From Antitrichia curtipendula (taxonomy: Eukaryota > Streptophyta > Bryopsida > Hypnales > Leucodontaceae): a stretch of DNA of 64,000 bases. The stretch spans positions 35,154,001 to 35,218,000 of the forward strand of contig OX579635.1 in NCBI GenBank assembly GCA_951230915.1, in the 5' to 3' direction. Of this stretch, positions 36,906 through 48,946 are shown in pieces. The first letter of the stretch is position 1. Every line of letters starts with the position of its first letter. A program made the position numbers and the translations under genes. The notes beneath the pieces were generated by a model. The model saw only the letters and a program-made list of their open reading frames with translations, was not told the DNA's origin and ran no database searches.

Positions 36906-38258
36906 ACAAGGACTAAAAAACATGTAATGCTTCAACCCGTTTTTAAGTTTTTTAAGGAAGTTGTTATCCATTCACTAAATCTTTAAGAACACAAATGATC
37001 ATTTTTGAGCAATTAGAAGATCATTTTGGAACAAAAATATTAAAAGAAATCAAACTAAAGATCATTTTAGAATGAAAGGAGTGCAAATTTCTTAAGCACT
37101 GAAATACTATTGGTATATTTTGGATTAATCTATTCAAATGTATGAATGATCCATTCTTTTCCATGTAATTCAGTGATATGCAACCAACTTCATCCACATT
37201 CAACAACCTTCATCCAAATTTGTCACCCTTCTTCAACATTTGACATGCTCTATAAAAATTTATTTAGCTCCAATCATATTTTATGATCTTCATCTATGTT
37301 TAAAGATTTTAGTAACCCCCTACTATTGCAAAGATCTCATTTTTTGCAATGTAGTATAGAACAGTTTGATGAGTGCAACATTATGTCAATACTTTTATTT
37401 TGATTTTTACTTTTATTTAGATTATATTTTTACTTCTTTCACTTTCATTAGTGTTAAAATGTATTTGTCATACTATTTTTGTATGCAAAATAATTTATTT
37501 AAAAAATATATAATACAAAAATTGATATCACTCATTATATTAAACATTAGTGCTATAAATAGTTTAAAAAATTAAAAAACTAAGTATGTAAGGAGATTTA
37601 TAAAGGCCAATTGACCATCACTTTTGTGGCAATTACAAATGACATACTAATGGTTGTGGCAACAACACACAACATATTAGTATTCTATGAAAACTTAGTT
37701 AGCTTTAATCATATTCTACTTGCTTCATCCGTTGTCTACATTCATCATCCGTATTCAAAGATGTTAGTACCTTGTTCACTACTTATTGCGAAGATCTCAT
37801 TTTTTCCACCATTGAAAATTAATGTTAAAAAAAATCAAAGATCCCCCAAAATTATAAATATTTCCATTGATGATATATAATTTATAGAGAGATGTTACCT
37901 CAATTGAAATATGAAATTTTGATTGGTGAAGTCGACATTTGGAAGGGGAAAAAAAACAAAAAAACTTTTAAATGTGTGCATGCTTGTGTAATGTCCCTTC
38001 CTTTGTTAGTGCCCACAAAATTTAAAAAGAAGATATATAATAAATAAGAATCAATAAGAATCAACACATGGTAGTGCCGAGCAATGCAAAATCCTAGTTA
38101 TTTTTTACATATAAAGATAAAGATTTTTTTATTAAAGATAAAGATGAGGTACTCATTCCATCCAAAATCAACGGACGGAAATCAACTGCACACTGAACAG
38201 TACTTTGATTATCGACCTTCCGTCAGAAAATATCCACCGGAAAGTGCAGTGTGCGACT
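36906..38258. other. AT-rich spacer before the promoter repeats
   Basis: No gene recognised. The composition shifts to GC-richer DNA at about 38150. Confidence 0.3.
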
Positions 38259-38672
38259 GGAACGGATCGACCGGCCAAGAGAATAACCGGCACAACCGGT
38301 AAAGCCAATGAAACCCCTCCAGATCATTTCCTTTCCGATTCCGATTCCCGCGAGTTCTGTCAGGACGGATTGACCGAGCTGGCCAATAGAGTTTAACTGG
38401 CATAATGATACCCCTCCACATCATCACCTTTCGCTGCGGATTCCAAGTCTGTCCAGGGTGGACCTGATGAGGTGGACAAAAGAGTCTAATTGGTATAACG
38501 GGTGAAACTAATGACATCCCTCCACATCATCATTTCATTTTCAGATTCCGAGTCCGTGTTCCTGGCACGGAAGGAGGGACCTGCCGAGCTGGCTAAAAGT
38601 CGGAATCTAACTGGCACAAGCGGTTTAACCAATGAAAACCCTCCACTCGCGATTCGGGTTCCCTTCCAGGAG
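38259..38672 (+). repeat. About four degenerate ~100-bp tandem repeats in a promoter
   Basis: Unit starts are near 38259, 38363, 38456 and 38568. Each unit carries, in order, a GG(A/T)-rich start, a GAGCTGGCC-like block, AACTGGCA or similar, often CCAATGA or ACTAATGA, CCCTCCACATCATC-like sequence, and GATTCCGAGTC-like sequence. The array ends about 700 bp before the ATG of the next gene and so lies in its promoter. CCAATGA contains a CCAAT box. Confidence 0.7.
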
Positions 38673-39380
38673 GGAAGGAGAACATTAACTTTTATTCGGG
38701 GGGAACAAAAGTAAAGTAAGGAAAGCGTGCGGAGTCTACTTAAGTATTCCTCCGTTTCCTTGGGCGGCCACCTTGAGTTCGCACTTCGCAGGTTTGTGAA
38801 GTTAGGTCAGTTACTTACGTACCGTGTGCTGCAAGCTCGTCCGTCGTGCTTCCCCGTCTTCGTTAGGGTGCGATCTTCTCCGGCGTTTTTTTTTGTCTCG
38901 CAGCGCCGATCAGTTGAGGCGATCCTGCGCTTTTGTTCTTTTTACCTTCATTTTTTCCATCTCGTTTTTTCTCCCCGGTGGCGGGAGCGACCTTCTGTTT
39001 TATTTAGGTTTTCATAATTTTTAGTCTTGCGATCAGTAGCCTTGTTGACGGAAGCCGCATCCATTGCGGCGCATTATCTTGTAATGCATCGGATTTTTAT
39101 TTGTTTTTGAAAGTAGAGGTGGAGCAAGGAATTGGCAGCGGGAAAATTCGTAAATTCCAGTGCAGTTGTGATCGGAGGTTTACTTCGGTAACTCTTGAAA
39201 CCGAGAGCGATTTGCGAGGTGGAAGTTGTGTGAGGTTGTTTTCTTGGTTTTGAAGTTCGGGGAAAGCGTATTTAGAGGTTTTGGTTTTGGTTTTTACCGA
39301 CTTAAGAGAATAAAGGGAGAGGTCTCGGGATATGCTGGTGCGAGATCTCGTAAGGAGAGTTTGTGCCTGTAGAGGCAGTC
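38673..39380 (+). promoter_or_regulatory. 5' leader of the coiled-coil protein gene
   Basis: GC-richer, T/C-rich plant-like leader between the promoter repeats and the ATG at 39381. Short upstream open frames occur (for example from 38727). The exact transcription start is not visible. Confidence 0.45.
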
Positions 39381-41648
39381 ATGTCTTTTATGTCGGTCCC
39401 TGCCTTGGACAGGTTGCTTGAGCCATCCGAGATTGAGTCGAGCTCAGGGCAGTCATGGAGCACAAGAGCTGAAAGAAGGAGTTCTATTAACATGTCACCG
39501 TTGTTTACATCTCAACCTCATTCCCAGCCGTCACCGCCTCAGGCACGCATTTCCCCTCCCCCTTTCTCCCCTTCTCCGTATGTGCTCAATTTCAAAAGGC
39601 GAGTCTTCGAAGGCGCGAACGACTTTAGTGCTGATGCGGCCAGCAATGTATCGATGCAAACTGCCAGCGGCCAATTTCACGAGGCTACTTCTTCAATCAG
39701 AGGGGAAAGCGAGGTCGCGGGGAGCATTAGTAAGACTGTGCCCAATGAAGCTGGAGTATTGTCGGTCAGGGAAGTTCAAGATCGGCTTCGTTTTGGGGGG
39801 AATTCGTTTGAAAGGCATGAGAGATCCCGGCTCAAGAGTATTGATAAAGTTGGAAAGCTGATGAGCAACCCCGTGACAAAGTCAGTGGACGATAAAGACA
39901 ATGGACAACGGCAGCAAGAGTGTGGATGGGAGTCGAGGAGCCGGAATTTTTCTATTGGAAAACAGGATTGTGATTCATTGTCCATTTCTTCATCGAATCG
40001 GGAGGAGTTTTTTGACGCTCCAGAAGAACCATTCGATGGTAGCATTTCTGCCTCTTGCTAGTTCTCCTTACGATAATTGCAAAGCTTTCGGATAGACCTA
40101 TGTCCTTCATTTTTTGATCGTGGGGTTTGATGATGTCTTGCCCTGCCCTTATCTTTGCAATTTATCAAGCATCTGAGATTTTTATATACAACTTTTGTTG
40201 TATCAGTGTTGAGCAACAGATTTTTTTTTCAGATCATAGGCATCACTTCCCTAGTTGTATCGTTGGCTAGAAATTTATTTGTTAATATTCTGAATGCATG
40301 CTTCAGTATTTCAGACCTATATATTGGATAGCTTTTAAATCTTCCATTTCCAACAGAGGAGTTTGTTTTCTTGCATCACAGATAGTACTAGTGACGAGGA
40401 GAGTGTGCGAGCGCAGAGGACTCCTAGGTCGAAACCTGGTGGGAGACGTGATGTAGATGGAAATTTAAAGTCGCTGCTGGATCAGGAGATCAAGCGGCGA
40501 ACGGCTGCAGAAGATGCCATGGCAGTTCTTCAGCTTCAGTGCGCTGAGATGGCCTCTCATCTAGCATCCGTAGATGAGGAAAGCCGTGACTTGAATGGTG
40601 CTGATGGAAATGATTGCGACAGTGATTCCCAAAAACTGGTGGTTGCCAAGGTCGTGGCCTATTCTGTGGCCAGGGGAGCTGCGAGGGCTGAAGTTGACGT
40701 GGAGATGGAAAATATGGTTGTCGAGAAGAACCGTGAAATCGCAAGGTTGCGGGACAAGCTGCAGTACTACGAGCTTGTGAATCACGAGATGTCTCAACGA
40801 AATCAAGAAGCCTTTGGTAATTTCTGGTAACCCTGTGATATGGATACGAAGTGGGAATTCTTTATTCTGAAATGGACTCTTGGATCGGAACTGCGTATTT
40901 CTTAAGTTGCGCCCATATGGGAATTCTTTCGCTTCTGTTTTGTTATATCAAGATGGTCGTATTTTGATTATGAGTGGTGTCCACCGTAACCCGCTCATTT
41001 TCATGATCCAACTTGACTTTAGTTGGATGATAATGAAGGTCATTTATTTATACGTTAATGGGAAGTCACCTCTGAAAGAAGTGATTCACTTTCAAAGGCT
41101 CGTCTCCCTTTGTTTCGGCTTGGATGATCAAATCTACGAGCCGAATAGGCCGTTTTGGATGCTCTTTTGAAGCATAGCTCAAGTGGTCTACTCAATGAAT
41201 TGCCAAAGTGAACTGTCGAGTTTTGTCCAATCATGTGTTCCAGTGCCAAGTGAAAGTACGGTTGTACGTATTTGTTGATAGAGAAGGAAAGCACGCATAA
41301 TGCCACACCGTCTTTGTCGAGGCAACTTATTCCACGCTCTTCCTTCTTTTTTTTTCCATTCACGAGTCGATGTATTGTGGTCGTTGGGAAGAGCAGGTTC
41401 TCACGAATAATTTGGCTCATGTGTGTTTGGTATTTGCGACAGAACTTGCAAGAACTAGGAGGCACGTAAGGCGGAATCGGAACCAATGGCTCATGGTATG
41501 TGCTGGAAGTGCTATATGCTTGGGTGTCTCAGCAATTTTGGTGCGCAAGTTTGTACCCTGGCCATCTTCGCAGTTTTCTGCTAGAGGCATCCTGCCATCC
41601 CGCATACGGACAGATACATATCATCCTGCACCCTCTCATGATGTATGA
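39381..41648 (+). CDS. Coiled-coil protein with one C-terminal membrane helix (unnamed)
   Basis: Three exons join in phase: 39381-40038, 40382-40816 and 41443-41648, giving 432 residues. Residues 1-220 are Ser/Pro-rich and probably disordered, with a Pro cluster around 49-72 (SQPSPPQARISPPPFSPSP). Residues 220-250 are acidic then basic. Coiled coils are likely at about 250-285 (LLDQEIKRRTAAEDAMAVLQ) and 322-366 (MENMVVEKNREIARLRDKLQ). A basic stretch (ARTRRHVRRNRNQ) then leads into a membrane helix at about 380-402 (WLMVCAGSAICLGVSAILV) and a short tail ending in SHDV. The layout suggests a tail-anchored protein of the ER or nuclear envelope, with the bulk in the cytosol. I do not recognise a named family and assign no function. 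The gene model is supported by phase and by the fit of domains across exon joins. The ATG at 39381 is the first in frame. Confidence 0.82.
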
Positions 41649-43788
41649 GGTCTCGGATTTCACTGGCCAAATTGGTTAAATAGATACCTTTTCCATAATT
41701 CTGGGACTTTTTGACTTGCGGAAAATTATAACCACTGTAGGTGTACCATGAGAACCAAGTCAACCACTTAACTGATGTCTCAGATTGGTGTCTCAATCTT
41801 GTTTCACAACATCTCCTTTACAATTTTAGTAAATACAATTCTCGTCTACCGGTATTTCTATTTACGTTTTCCAGAACGCCCTACTCTGCTGGTGTTTGGT
41901 TGTCATTTTCCCCTGGTCAGATGTATGTGGAATCTTTCTTTAGCAGCTCTGTTATTTTGTGGTGTCGATTCTACAACATATACGTATGATCGCCTTCACG
42001 CTGCCAATTTTTTGGACGTTTGCATGCCCAAGAGAAAATTCTACTGTGGCTTTGTTAATCAAGGTGGTATTAGAAATTGAAGTACTTCCATGGGTCGCTA
42101 ATGAATTGGAAGAGTGGTCCTCAAACGTCTGGCTTTTCCTTGAGCATCTGTGTGTAGATTTCGTACAAGTTTTCCTGCTTTTAGTCGGAAGAATCATGAA
42201 AGTTCGTGATATTCCTACCGTGTGTCTAGATTTGTCCTTGAATGCTGAACTCTACTGAATCTCAATGAGGCCTCATATCTTGGTAGATCCTGGACATTCC
42301 TGGATATACTGTGTCAGTGTCAACCCTTAACGGACTGTTGAGGACTGCTTTACAGTTTATACTATGTAAGAGAATATGCATGTAAGAGAATATGCAAGAG
42401 AAGTGCACCAGTTGGTCAAGAAGTTTTGCCTAAGACATGGTTATTTGAGGCAACCGGTGGGATGTTGGAGAACCGGTGGGATGTTGGAGAAGATGGAAAG
42501 ACCAAAAAATAATGCCATAAGAAGTCTTGATTGGTTGTAGTGTAAACACGTAGTAGAAAATGCTTTTGGACAATTTCATCAAGAGGTGAGTTTTTTGTAG
42601 TGTGAAAAAAGAAGAGGCAAAGAGCCAACTAATGTAAAGTGGGTACACCCAAAAAGTGCCACAAATTGGGATGTGGTGAATTTGAGGGCCAGATAGTTAA
42701 GAGTGAAAAGTACAAAGCAAAAAAATGTGTTGAAAAGGAAGAAATGCAAAATAAATTTTTTGATTTGGCGAATACAAAACTACAATAGGAATATGAAGTT
42801 TTGACAATAAAGTATTTTGAACAACTCATAGGTAGTCCTCAAGAATGTGGTGACATTTTGAAGTTCCCCCTCCTAAGGTGTCAAAATTACAAAAAAATAA
42901 GTTCAAATTGAAACATTAATATTCAAAAACAAATGCAAGTTCATTAACTAACAAACAATATGAAGGCCTGCTAGAAACTTAAATCATCAAGTGATATAAT
43001 TTTTTTTATTCTACAATCCAATAATTGTCATTTGAATACACTTTATGAAGCTCTTTATTGAAATGTGTATTCCTTGTTATATCCATGAGGTATCCAAAAG
43101 TTGCCATTAAGTCCTCTCCGACAATTTTCAATTTAAGTGTAAATGGTTTTGGGGTAGTTTTTAGGGTGCACTTTAAGGAACAACGCAATTTTGGGAATAT
43201 CCACCTTATTTGAAATACAAGAAGCCTTCAATTGCTTGGTTGAAATATGTCAACAATGAAAAAACAATAAATGAAGTTAAAGTTCTCCAAAGGCTAAGTT
43301 TTTGGTTGGGGGTGAGGCCATCTAAGAAACTTGACCTCCAAAGAATTCTCCTTACATAAAGTGTTGTCACATCTACAATTGTGTTATTTTTTCATCGATG
43401 CTTGAAGTTCTCTACCCAACAAGTCTCAACCACAGTAAAATTCCAATCTGGTGAAGATTGAAATTTCCTTTAATCATATTGTTCCATTTTCCTACAATTC
43501 TTGATTGCTGTACTTCTCCACCATGTAAAGCTACCCTAAGCTACAAAGTGGCATTGATATGACTTCAAATGAGCAAAATGGGATGAACAATTGCATTATT
43601 TTTGCACTAGATTTTGGTTGAAATTCCCTCATTAAGGTGTCATTGACTTCTCTATGAAAGAAGATGCTAAAAAGATGGATTACAAAAGATGCTTTTTCAG
43701 TTTATTTTGACAATTTATATCTTTTTCTTAAATCTGAGTTTCAGCCAAAATAATGTTACATCTTTTTAACTCAACTAATGAAATGAAG
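41649..43788. other. 3' UTR and spacer
   Basis: The first several hundred bases are of genic composition and probably contain the 3' UTR. Two perfect short tandem duplications follow: 16 bp twice at 42365-42396 and 19 bp twice at 42452-42489. No gene recognised. Confidence 0.4.
42365..42489. repeat. Two recent short tandem duplications
   Basis: TGTAAGAGAATATGCA is repeated exactly at 42365-42380 and 42381-42396. AACCGGTGGGATGTTGGAG is repeated exactly at 42452-42470 and 42471-42489. The lack of divergence suggests recent slippage or repair events. Confidence 0.8.
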
Positions 43789-44892
43789 TTAACCCCTAAA
43801 GGATTGGGGGTGTTTGAGTTGCATAGTCCTTGTTTTCTTGACTAGCTCTTGTAATAAGCATAATTCTTGATTTGTGTGGAATAATTTTGACGATCGCCAT
43901 TGTTGAAATGAAACAAGACTTATTTAACTTTCAAAAGATCAATAAAATTGCACAATTTTTAAGAAAATGCCATTGTTGACAAGATTGATGAAAGATGTTT
44001 AGTTAGGGAGTACTTCATATCTATGATGAAATCAAAATGTTGAAATCAGAACGCTCAAAAGTACTCCAAAAATTCTGATTTTTTTTCCACATGTGCATAT
44101 CATCATAATGTTGATCTGTAATTTTTTTCCAAATCATTTTGAGTTGTGGAAAAAAAAGATATGAGAATGTGACATAACGGCCTACAATGCCTTTTCCATG
44201 CTCAAAAAATTCACCAAAAATTACACAATCATTTCTCAATCAAATTGCACCGATGAGTTTAGCAGAGAAAATCATATAGGGTCTCTTTATTGTTTACCGA
44301 CTGTTACTAAAGTTCACATATCAAATTTTTTACAAATGTAGTTGTAGAAGCCATGTGGTGGCCATATGGTCCTTTAGAGGTTTACCAAGTCTACTTTCTA
44401 CTCCATCTTTAATTGTTATATTTATATTTTGAACAGAAAAGATACATTAAAAATACAACCAACAAGTCGAAGAGATCAAGAGAAAGGCCCTAACTTAGTG
44501 CAAGAGTTTTTGGAAAATTAAACTATTTATAATTATTTGAACTTTGGATCAATAACCACAATATTTTAAATTTCTAATTATAGTTTGAAATAGAAAGTTG
44601 GATTACTCCATGGTGTTTCCCACTACAATATAGACTTAAAGGTAAAGATTTTAGAATTTTAAAATATATTGTATTTGATATGAATTTTCTTCACTCTTAC
44701 TTGAAAAAATCATAGTAACTTCAAATTTTTACAAAAATATCTGAAATTCTTATGACTTGTAGAAATTATTTGAATCCATCTCTAAGAAATAAAATTAAAA
44801 AATTATCTGCATTTATACTTAGTTCCAAAATGGAGCATACAAAGCAAGGAAAATTGTAGTTGTTTACATGGCCATAGGCATTTAAGTATTAA
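43789..44892. mobile_element. Family A element, copy 7 (longest)
   Basis: TTAA-CCCCTAAAGGATTGGGGGTG at the left, and a decayed CATTTAAGTA-TTAA at the right; 1104 bp if the right end is correct. The left end is one of the best conserved. Internal similarity to other copies is limited. No open frame. Confidence 0.55.
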
Positions 44893-45145
44893 CATAATTT
44901 AGAGACATTTAAAGCTACCACTTTTTCTTCTATGCACAATTTGTAATAGGATCAAATTTTTTGTAGTTGTTTCTTAATTAATAAGAAAGTAATGGAAGTT
45001 GCATATTAAACAATTGTTCAACAAGTTTTGTATGGAACTTGCAATATTTTATTCACACTTCAACAATTGTTCTTGTACTTGATTTTTGAAATTTTTCTTT
45101 TGAATGAATCAAGCGCACTCAAAATGAAGGCATATTATAGATAGT
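44893..45145. other. Short AT-rich spacer
   Basis: Nothing recognised. Confidence 0.3.
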
Positions 45146-45682
45146 AGGCAGTGACTGCCTCTTTTGGGTGCATTGGCATTGTGTGACAAAAGTGTCACAA
45201 TGCTCCCAAAATCCATTTTTTTTTATTAATTCTCTGGTACCCTCCAGAATTTCTTGAAATTAATTTTTAAATTTTTAAATTTTCATACCCTCTCCCTTCT
45301 CCCTACCCTCTTGTAATTTTCAGAAAGGAATGCGATTGACAAACAATATGGGATAAACAACATCCCATATCTTGTACCTATACCCGTATTTATATCTAAT
45401 ATTGTATTGTATCTGTATCCGCATTCAATATTATTGTGTATTTGTATACAATACTATATCCGTATCTAGTATTTATTTTGGTATCCGTATCTATATTGAT
45501 ATTTGGACGGCTCAAGTTAAATCTCACAAAATCAACAGCTTGTGATTTTTTGAGAAATCAACGGCGATTTCGAAAGTAAACATTTTTTAAATATAAACAA
45601 TCAACGGCCAATCAATTTTTTGAAAAAGGAGGAGGGGGCAACTAATACAAACCAGGGGTGACAGACTCTTTTCACTTGATTG
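45146..45682 (+). repeat. Family B repeat, copy 2
   Basis: It starts AGGCAGTGACTGCCT, a palindrome, then a hairpin with arms TTTTGGGTGCATTG and CAATGCTCCCAAAA around TGTGACA-AAAG-TGTCACA. A pyrimidine-rich link and a degenerate TATCCGTATC-type array follow at about 45370-45500. The end (ACAGACTCTTTTCACTTGATT) echoes the start. No open frame of note. Confidence 0.68.
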
Positions 45683-48188
45683 TACCTCCAAGCACAAAAT
45701 TTCTAGACCTTAAATTAGGTTGTTTATTTGTTTTGTTTGTTATAGTAAAATCTCCTAGACCATGCATCTCCTAGTCGCATTCTTCGTACTATCAAAAAAC
45801 TCTTCACAAGGTGCACGGACTTTGTTTTGTGGCATTTCAACCTATGATGTGAAAGATATTTAATTTCAAAATTTTTTAAGGGCCCTGTCCAAAAAAGGTG
45901 ACGCTCCCAATGTTGGGAACTTTGGCATCGCCGGGGAACACCGTAGGGAATGTCGTAAGACATATTCAAACATCCTCTCTGAATTTTGTCCATAACTCTT
46001 TATTGGAGACTCTAAATTGCAAACGGATTTTTGAAGATAAAAGTTAGCTATATTTGAGAACTTTTCTCAGTTCAAAGTTTTTTGAAAAAAGTTATTCTAC
46101 CATGTCAAAACGGACTCTAAAGTCTGCTGATTTAACAAACCAAATGGATAAAAACCAAATAAATAAAAACTTTAACCTCACATGCACATGTAATTCATTG
46201 CATGTTGCAGTGGGCAAGGGCCTTCCCCCACCAAGCAAGGGGTGCAAGGTTTGAATCCCTTTAGTACCCCTTGGCTTGAAGGTGGCCAAGGTGGCCACTG
46301 CCTAGGTGGCTTGTCAAGGTAGCACTTTTTATCCTAAGCGTTGATGTGGCACTTGTCAAATGGCTAGTGTTGTAAGTTTATTTTTTAAATCCTTTTTGTA
46401 CTTGTCCAAATTATCAACCAAATTAACACTTTTTTGTTTCATAGTGTCTAAGCCAACATGTCCAAATCAACAGAAAATGGACAAATAAACTCAACACTTT
46501 CTTGTCCATTTTCTATTGATTTGGACACAAATATTCTACTAGTAGATCACCTCCATTCGTGCTGGCAGTTAGGTGTAATGGTCAAGATACTTCGGTTTGA
46601 AAATTGTCTTATATGACTCCTCAAGCAATCCCAATTTTTGAGTTAATTGAAAGTCTCTCCCATGCATCTAGAGAGATAATTCCTTCCTAGTACGAGGAGG
46701 ACCATTGCCTAGTTATACAATTATATAGTTACATGGATACCCTATAGTTTATAATGGATGCTAAACTTTTGTACAAAGTGGGCCATGTAAGGTGAATTTT
46801 GTGTTCAACATAGTAATTATAAAAGAAAAGCCTCATATTTTGTGCTATGCTAAATGTATGTTCTTTGCCTATCCTAGCTAATCTTGGGCCTTCAATTGCA
46901 AATATATATTCAAAATTAAATTTTTTTTTTCATACGCAACAAATAAAAAATTCTTGTATTTTTCCTAAGGGATAAATTCATCTTGCATGGTCTATTTTGT
47001 GGGATGGGTTTAGCGTCATGCAATTACTATAGCTTATTGCTCTGTGATACCATGATATGCAATTATTACAAGGCAACTTGTGTAACTTATTACATGCAAT
47101 CCAAACTTGCTAATGCTACGAGAGCACTTTGTAGGGCTCCTATTGCTTGCTCATGCAAACTATGTACTTTAATGCTAACTCAGTAGCATGAATCACTGCA
47201 ATTTTTAATTTTAGTCTTCAAGTGTAGGTGAAACTTTTGAGTGGAACAATACATGCATACTCTTAGTTGGGATTGCCATAATATCTTAAAATTTAGGAGA
47301 TATAGAACCCCTACAATAGTTGAATTTGTTCCTATGGTCTAGAGAGAATTAGCCAAATCTCTTCATTTCATGGCATCGAGTTGATACTTGCTTGACTATG
47401 ATACTATAGTAAGTTACTCTATTCTCAAAGTGCTCAGCCTTAAAGTAATTTGTCAATTGCGACTCTATGTTCTAAAATGTGGCTTGAGTGCACTTTCACT
47501 TTGGATTGAGAAATGTGATGATAGCAGTTCATTCAGTGGCGACGGTAATGAACTATCCTCGTAAGATCCCATGTACTGTTGATTTGGTTAGAATGTCAAG
47601 TCCATATTGTGCAATATGGGTTGTTAGAGTTTGAAAGTTTCAACCATACAATGTTGTTGTTTGTTTCCAAATCTAGTCACTCTGATGGTAAGGTCATTGT
47701 TATCCATCTCAATGTTGTTAAAGGATGGCAATCTTGTGACGGCAATTATTTGTAAAGGAGAATGTCTATTAAGTTGACGTTGTCAATTGGAGATTTTGTA
47801 GAGTTTAATTGAAAATTGTCTAAATGGGAGAATGGGAGAGAACTAATCTTGGCAAGTAGCACACAACTCTCTTATTAAAATTACTATTTGTTGTCGAAGA
47901 GGCTTGCACTAGATGTGAATGCGATAGGGACTCATCAAATGTAAGTATTAAATAAGTAACTAAATAGTTCAAGTTATGCAATTATACACCTTCTCTGTTC
48001 TATAAGGTTCAATGAGTATTTTTGCGAGTGCAACACATTTGCAACTTGCTTCAATACATGATTTTGTAGGTGATTCTCTAGGGCCCACACGTCTTGTTAT
48101 GAATTAAAAATATTAGAAAATTACTTTTGTTTTTATTTTGGTTGTGGCAATGGTATAGGCACACTTGTATAATTTTAAATTCAGATAT
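45683..48188. other. Spacer with a possible SINE
   Basis: No protein gene. Apart from the SINE-like segment near 46200 no feature is recognised. Confidence 0.35.
46190..46330 (+). mobile_element. Possible tRNA-derived SINE
   Basis: GGTTTGAATCCC at 46248-46259 closely matches the RNA polymerase III B box, and TGTTGCAGTGGG at 46203-46214 is a weak A box at plausible spacing. The segment is GC-richer than its surroundings and continues into GGTGGCCAAGGTGGCC-type sequence. It does not fold into a complete tRNA, so a SINE or pseudo-tRNA is more likely than a functional gene. Confidence 0.4.
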
Positions 48189-48545
48189 CTATGACTACAA
48201 CAATGTAATCAACTAATTTTTAGATAATAATCAATTGCAAATGCAAAGATTAAGTATTATCATTGATAATGATATGAAAATGAAAGAGTTTGGCTTCAAA
48301 GTCACAGACCTATGACTACAACAATGTAACCAACTAATTTTTAGATAATAATCAATTGCAAGTGCAAGGATTAAGTATTATCATTGATAATGATATGAAA
48401 ATGGAAGTGTTTTGCTTCACAGTCACAAACCTATGACTACAACAATGTAAACAATTAATTAAAAAAAAAAGATTACTTGCAAGTTCAATTTAATATTGAT
48501 CACTGATATTAATATGATTGAAAGAGTTTTGCTTGAGATGCTTTC
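48189..48545. repeat. 121-bp tandem repeat, about three copies
   Basis: Units begin with CTATGACTACAACAATGTAA at 48189, 48310 and 48431, a constant 121-bp step. The first two are nearly identical; the third diverges after 30 bases. Each unit carries a palindrome-like TATTATCATTGATAATGATA. Confidence 0.85.
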
Positions 48546-48946
48546 TTAAAACAAAATAGAAATTTAGAGTAATATCTAAAGTAGTGAAATATAATTACAA
48601 AGCAGTTGTAGGCCATGTCCTAAGTAACTTATAAATTCCATACGTCCACTATCATGTTGGGCAATCTATTCCTATTCCTCCTATTGTTGATTGAAAATGT
48701 TGACTTAAAGGAAAATGTCACTTTGACATCTACGTCTTTGTTGACAAAGTTCCAACTATTCTCTAAGGATATTATATGAAGAATATATGAACATGAATTG
48801 TGAGGATCTAATTTTTTTTTCCATCTATTTGAGACCCAAATATATGAAATGAATCACATTGCATAAAGATTACGTTATAGGCAAAAAGAACTTTTTAAGC
48901 TCAAGGACCATAAACACTCATCCAATCCACCATGATTGGCAAAGCT
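48546..48946. other. AT-rich spacer
   Basis: Nothing recognised. Confidence 0.3.

Noticed and set aside
45724..45993. 89-codon minus-strand frame as a transposon remnant
   Set aside because: Not recognisable as any transposase, integrase or reverse transcriptase.
46561..46610. tRNA-like A box (TTAGGTGTAATGG) followed by GGTTTGAAAAT
   Set aside because: The two boxes are too close for a tRNA and no cloverleaf can be drawn.
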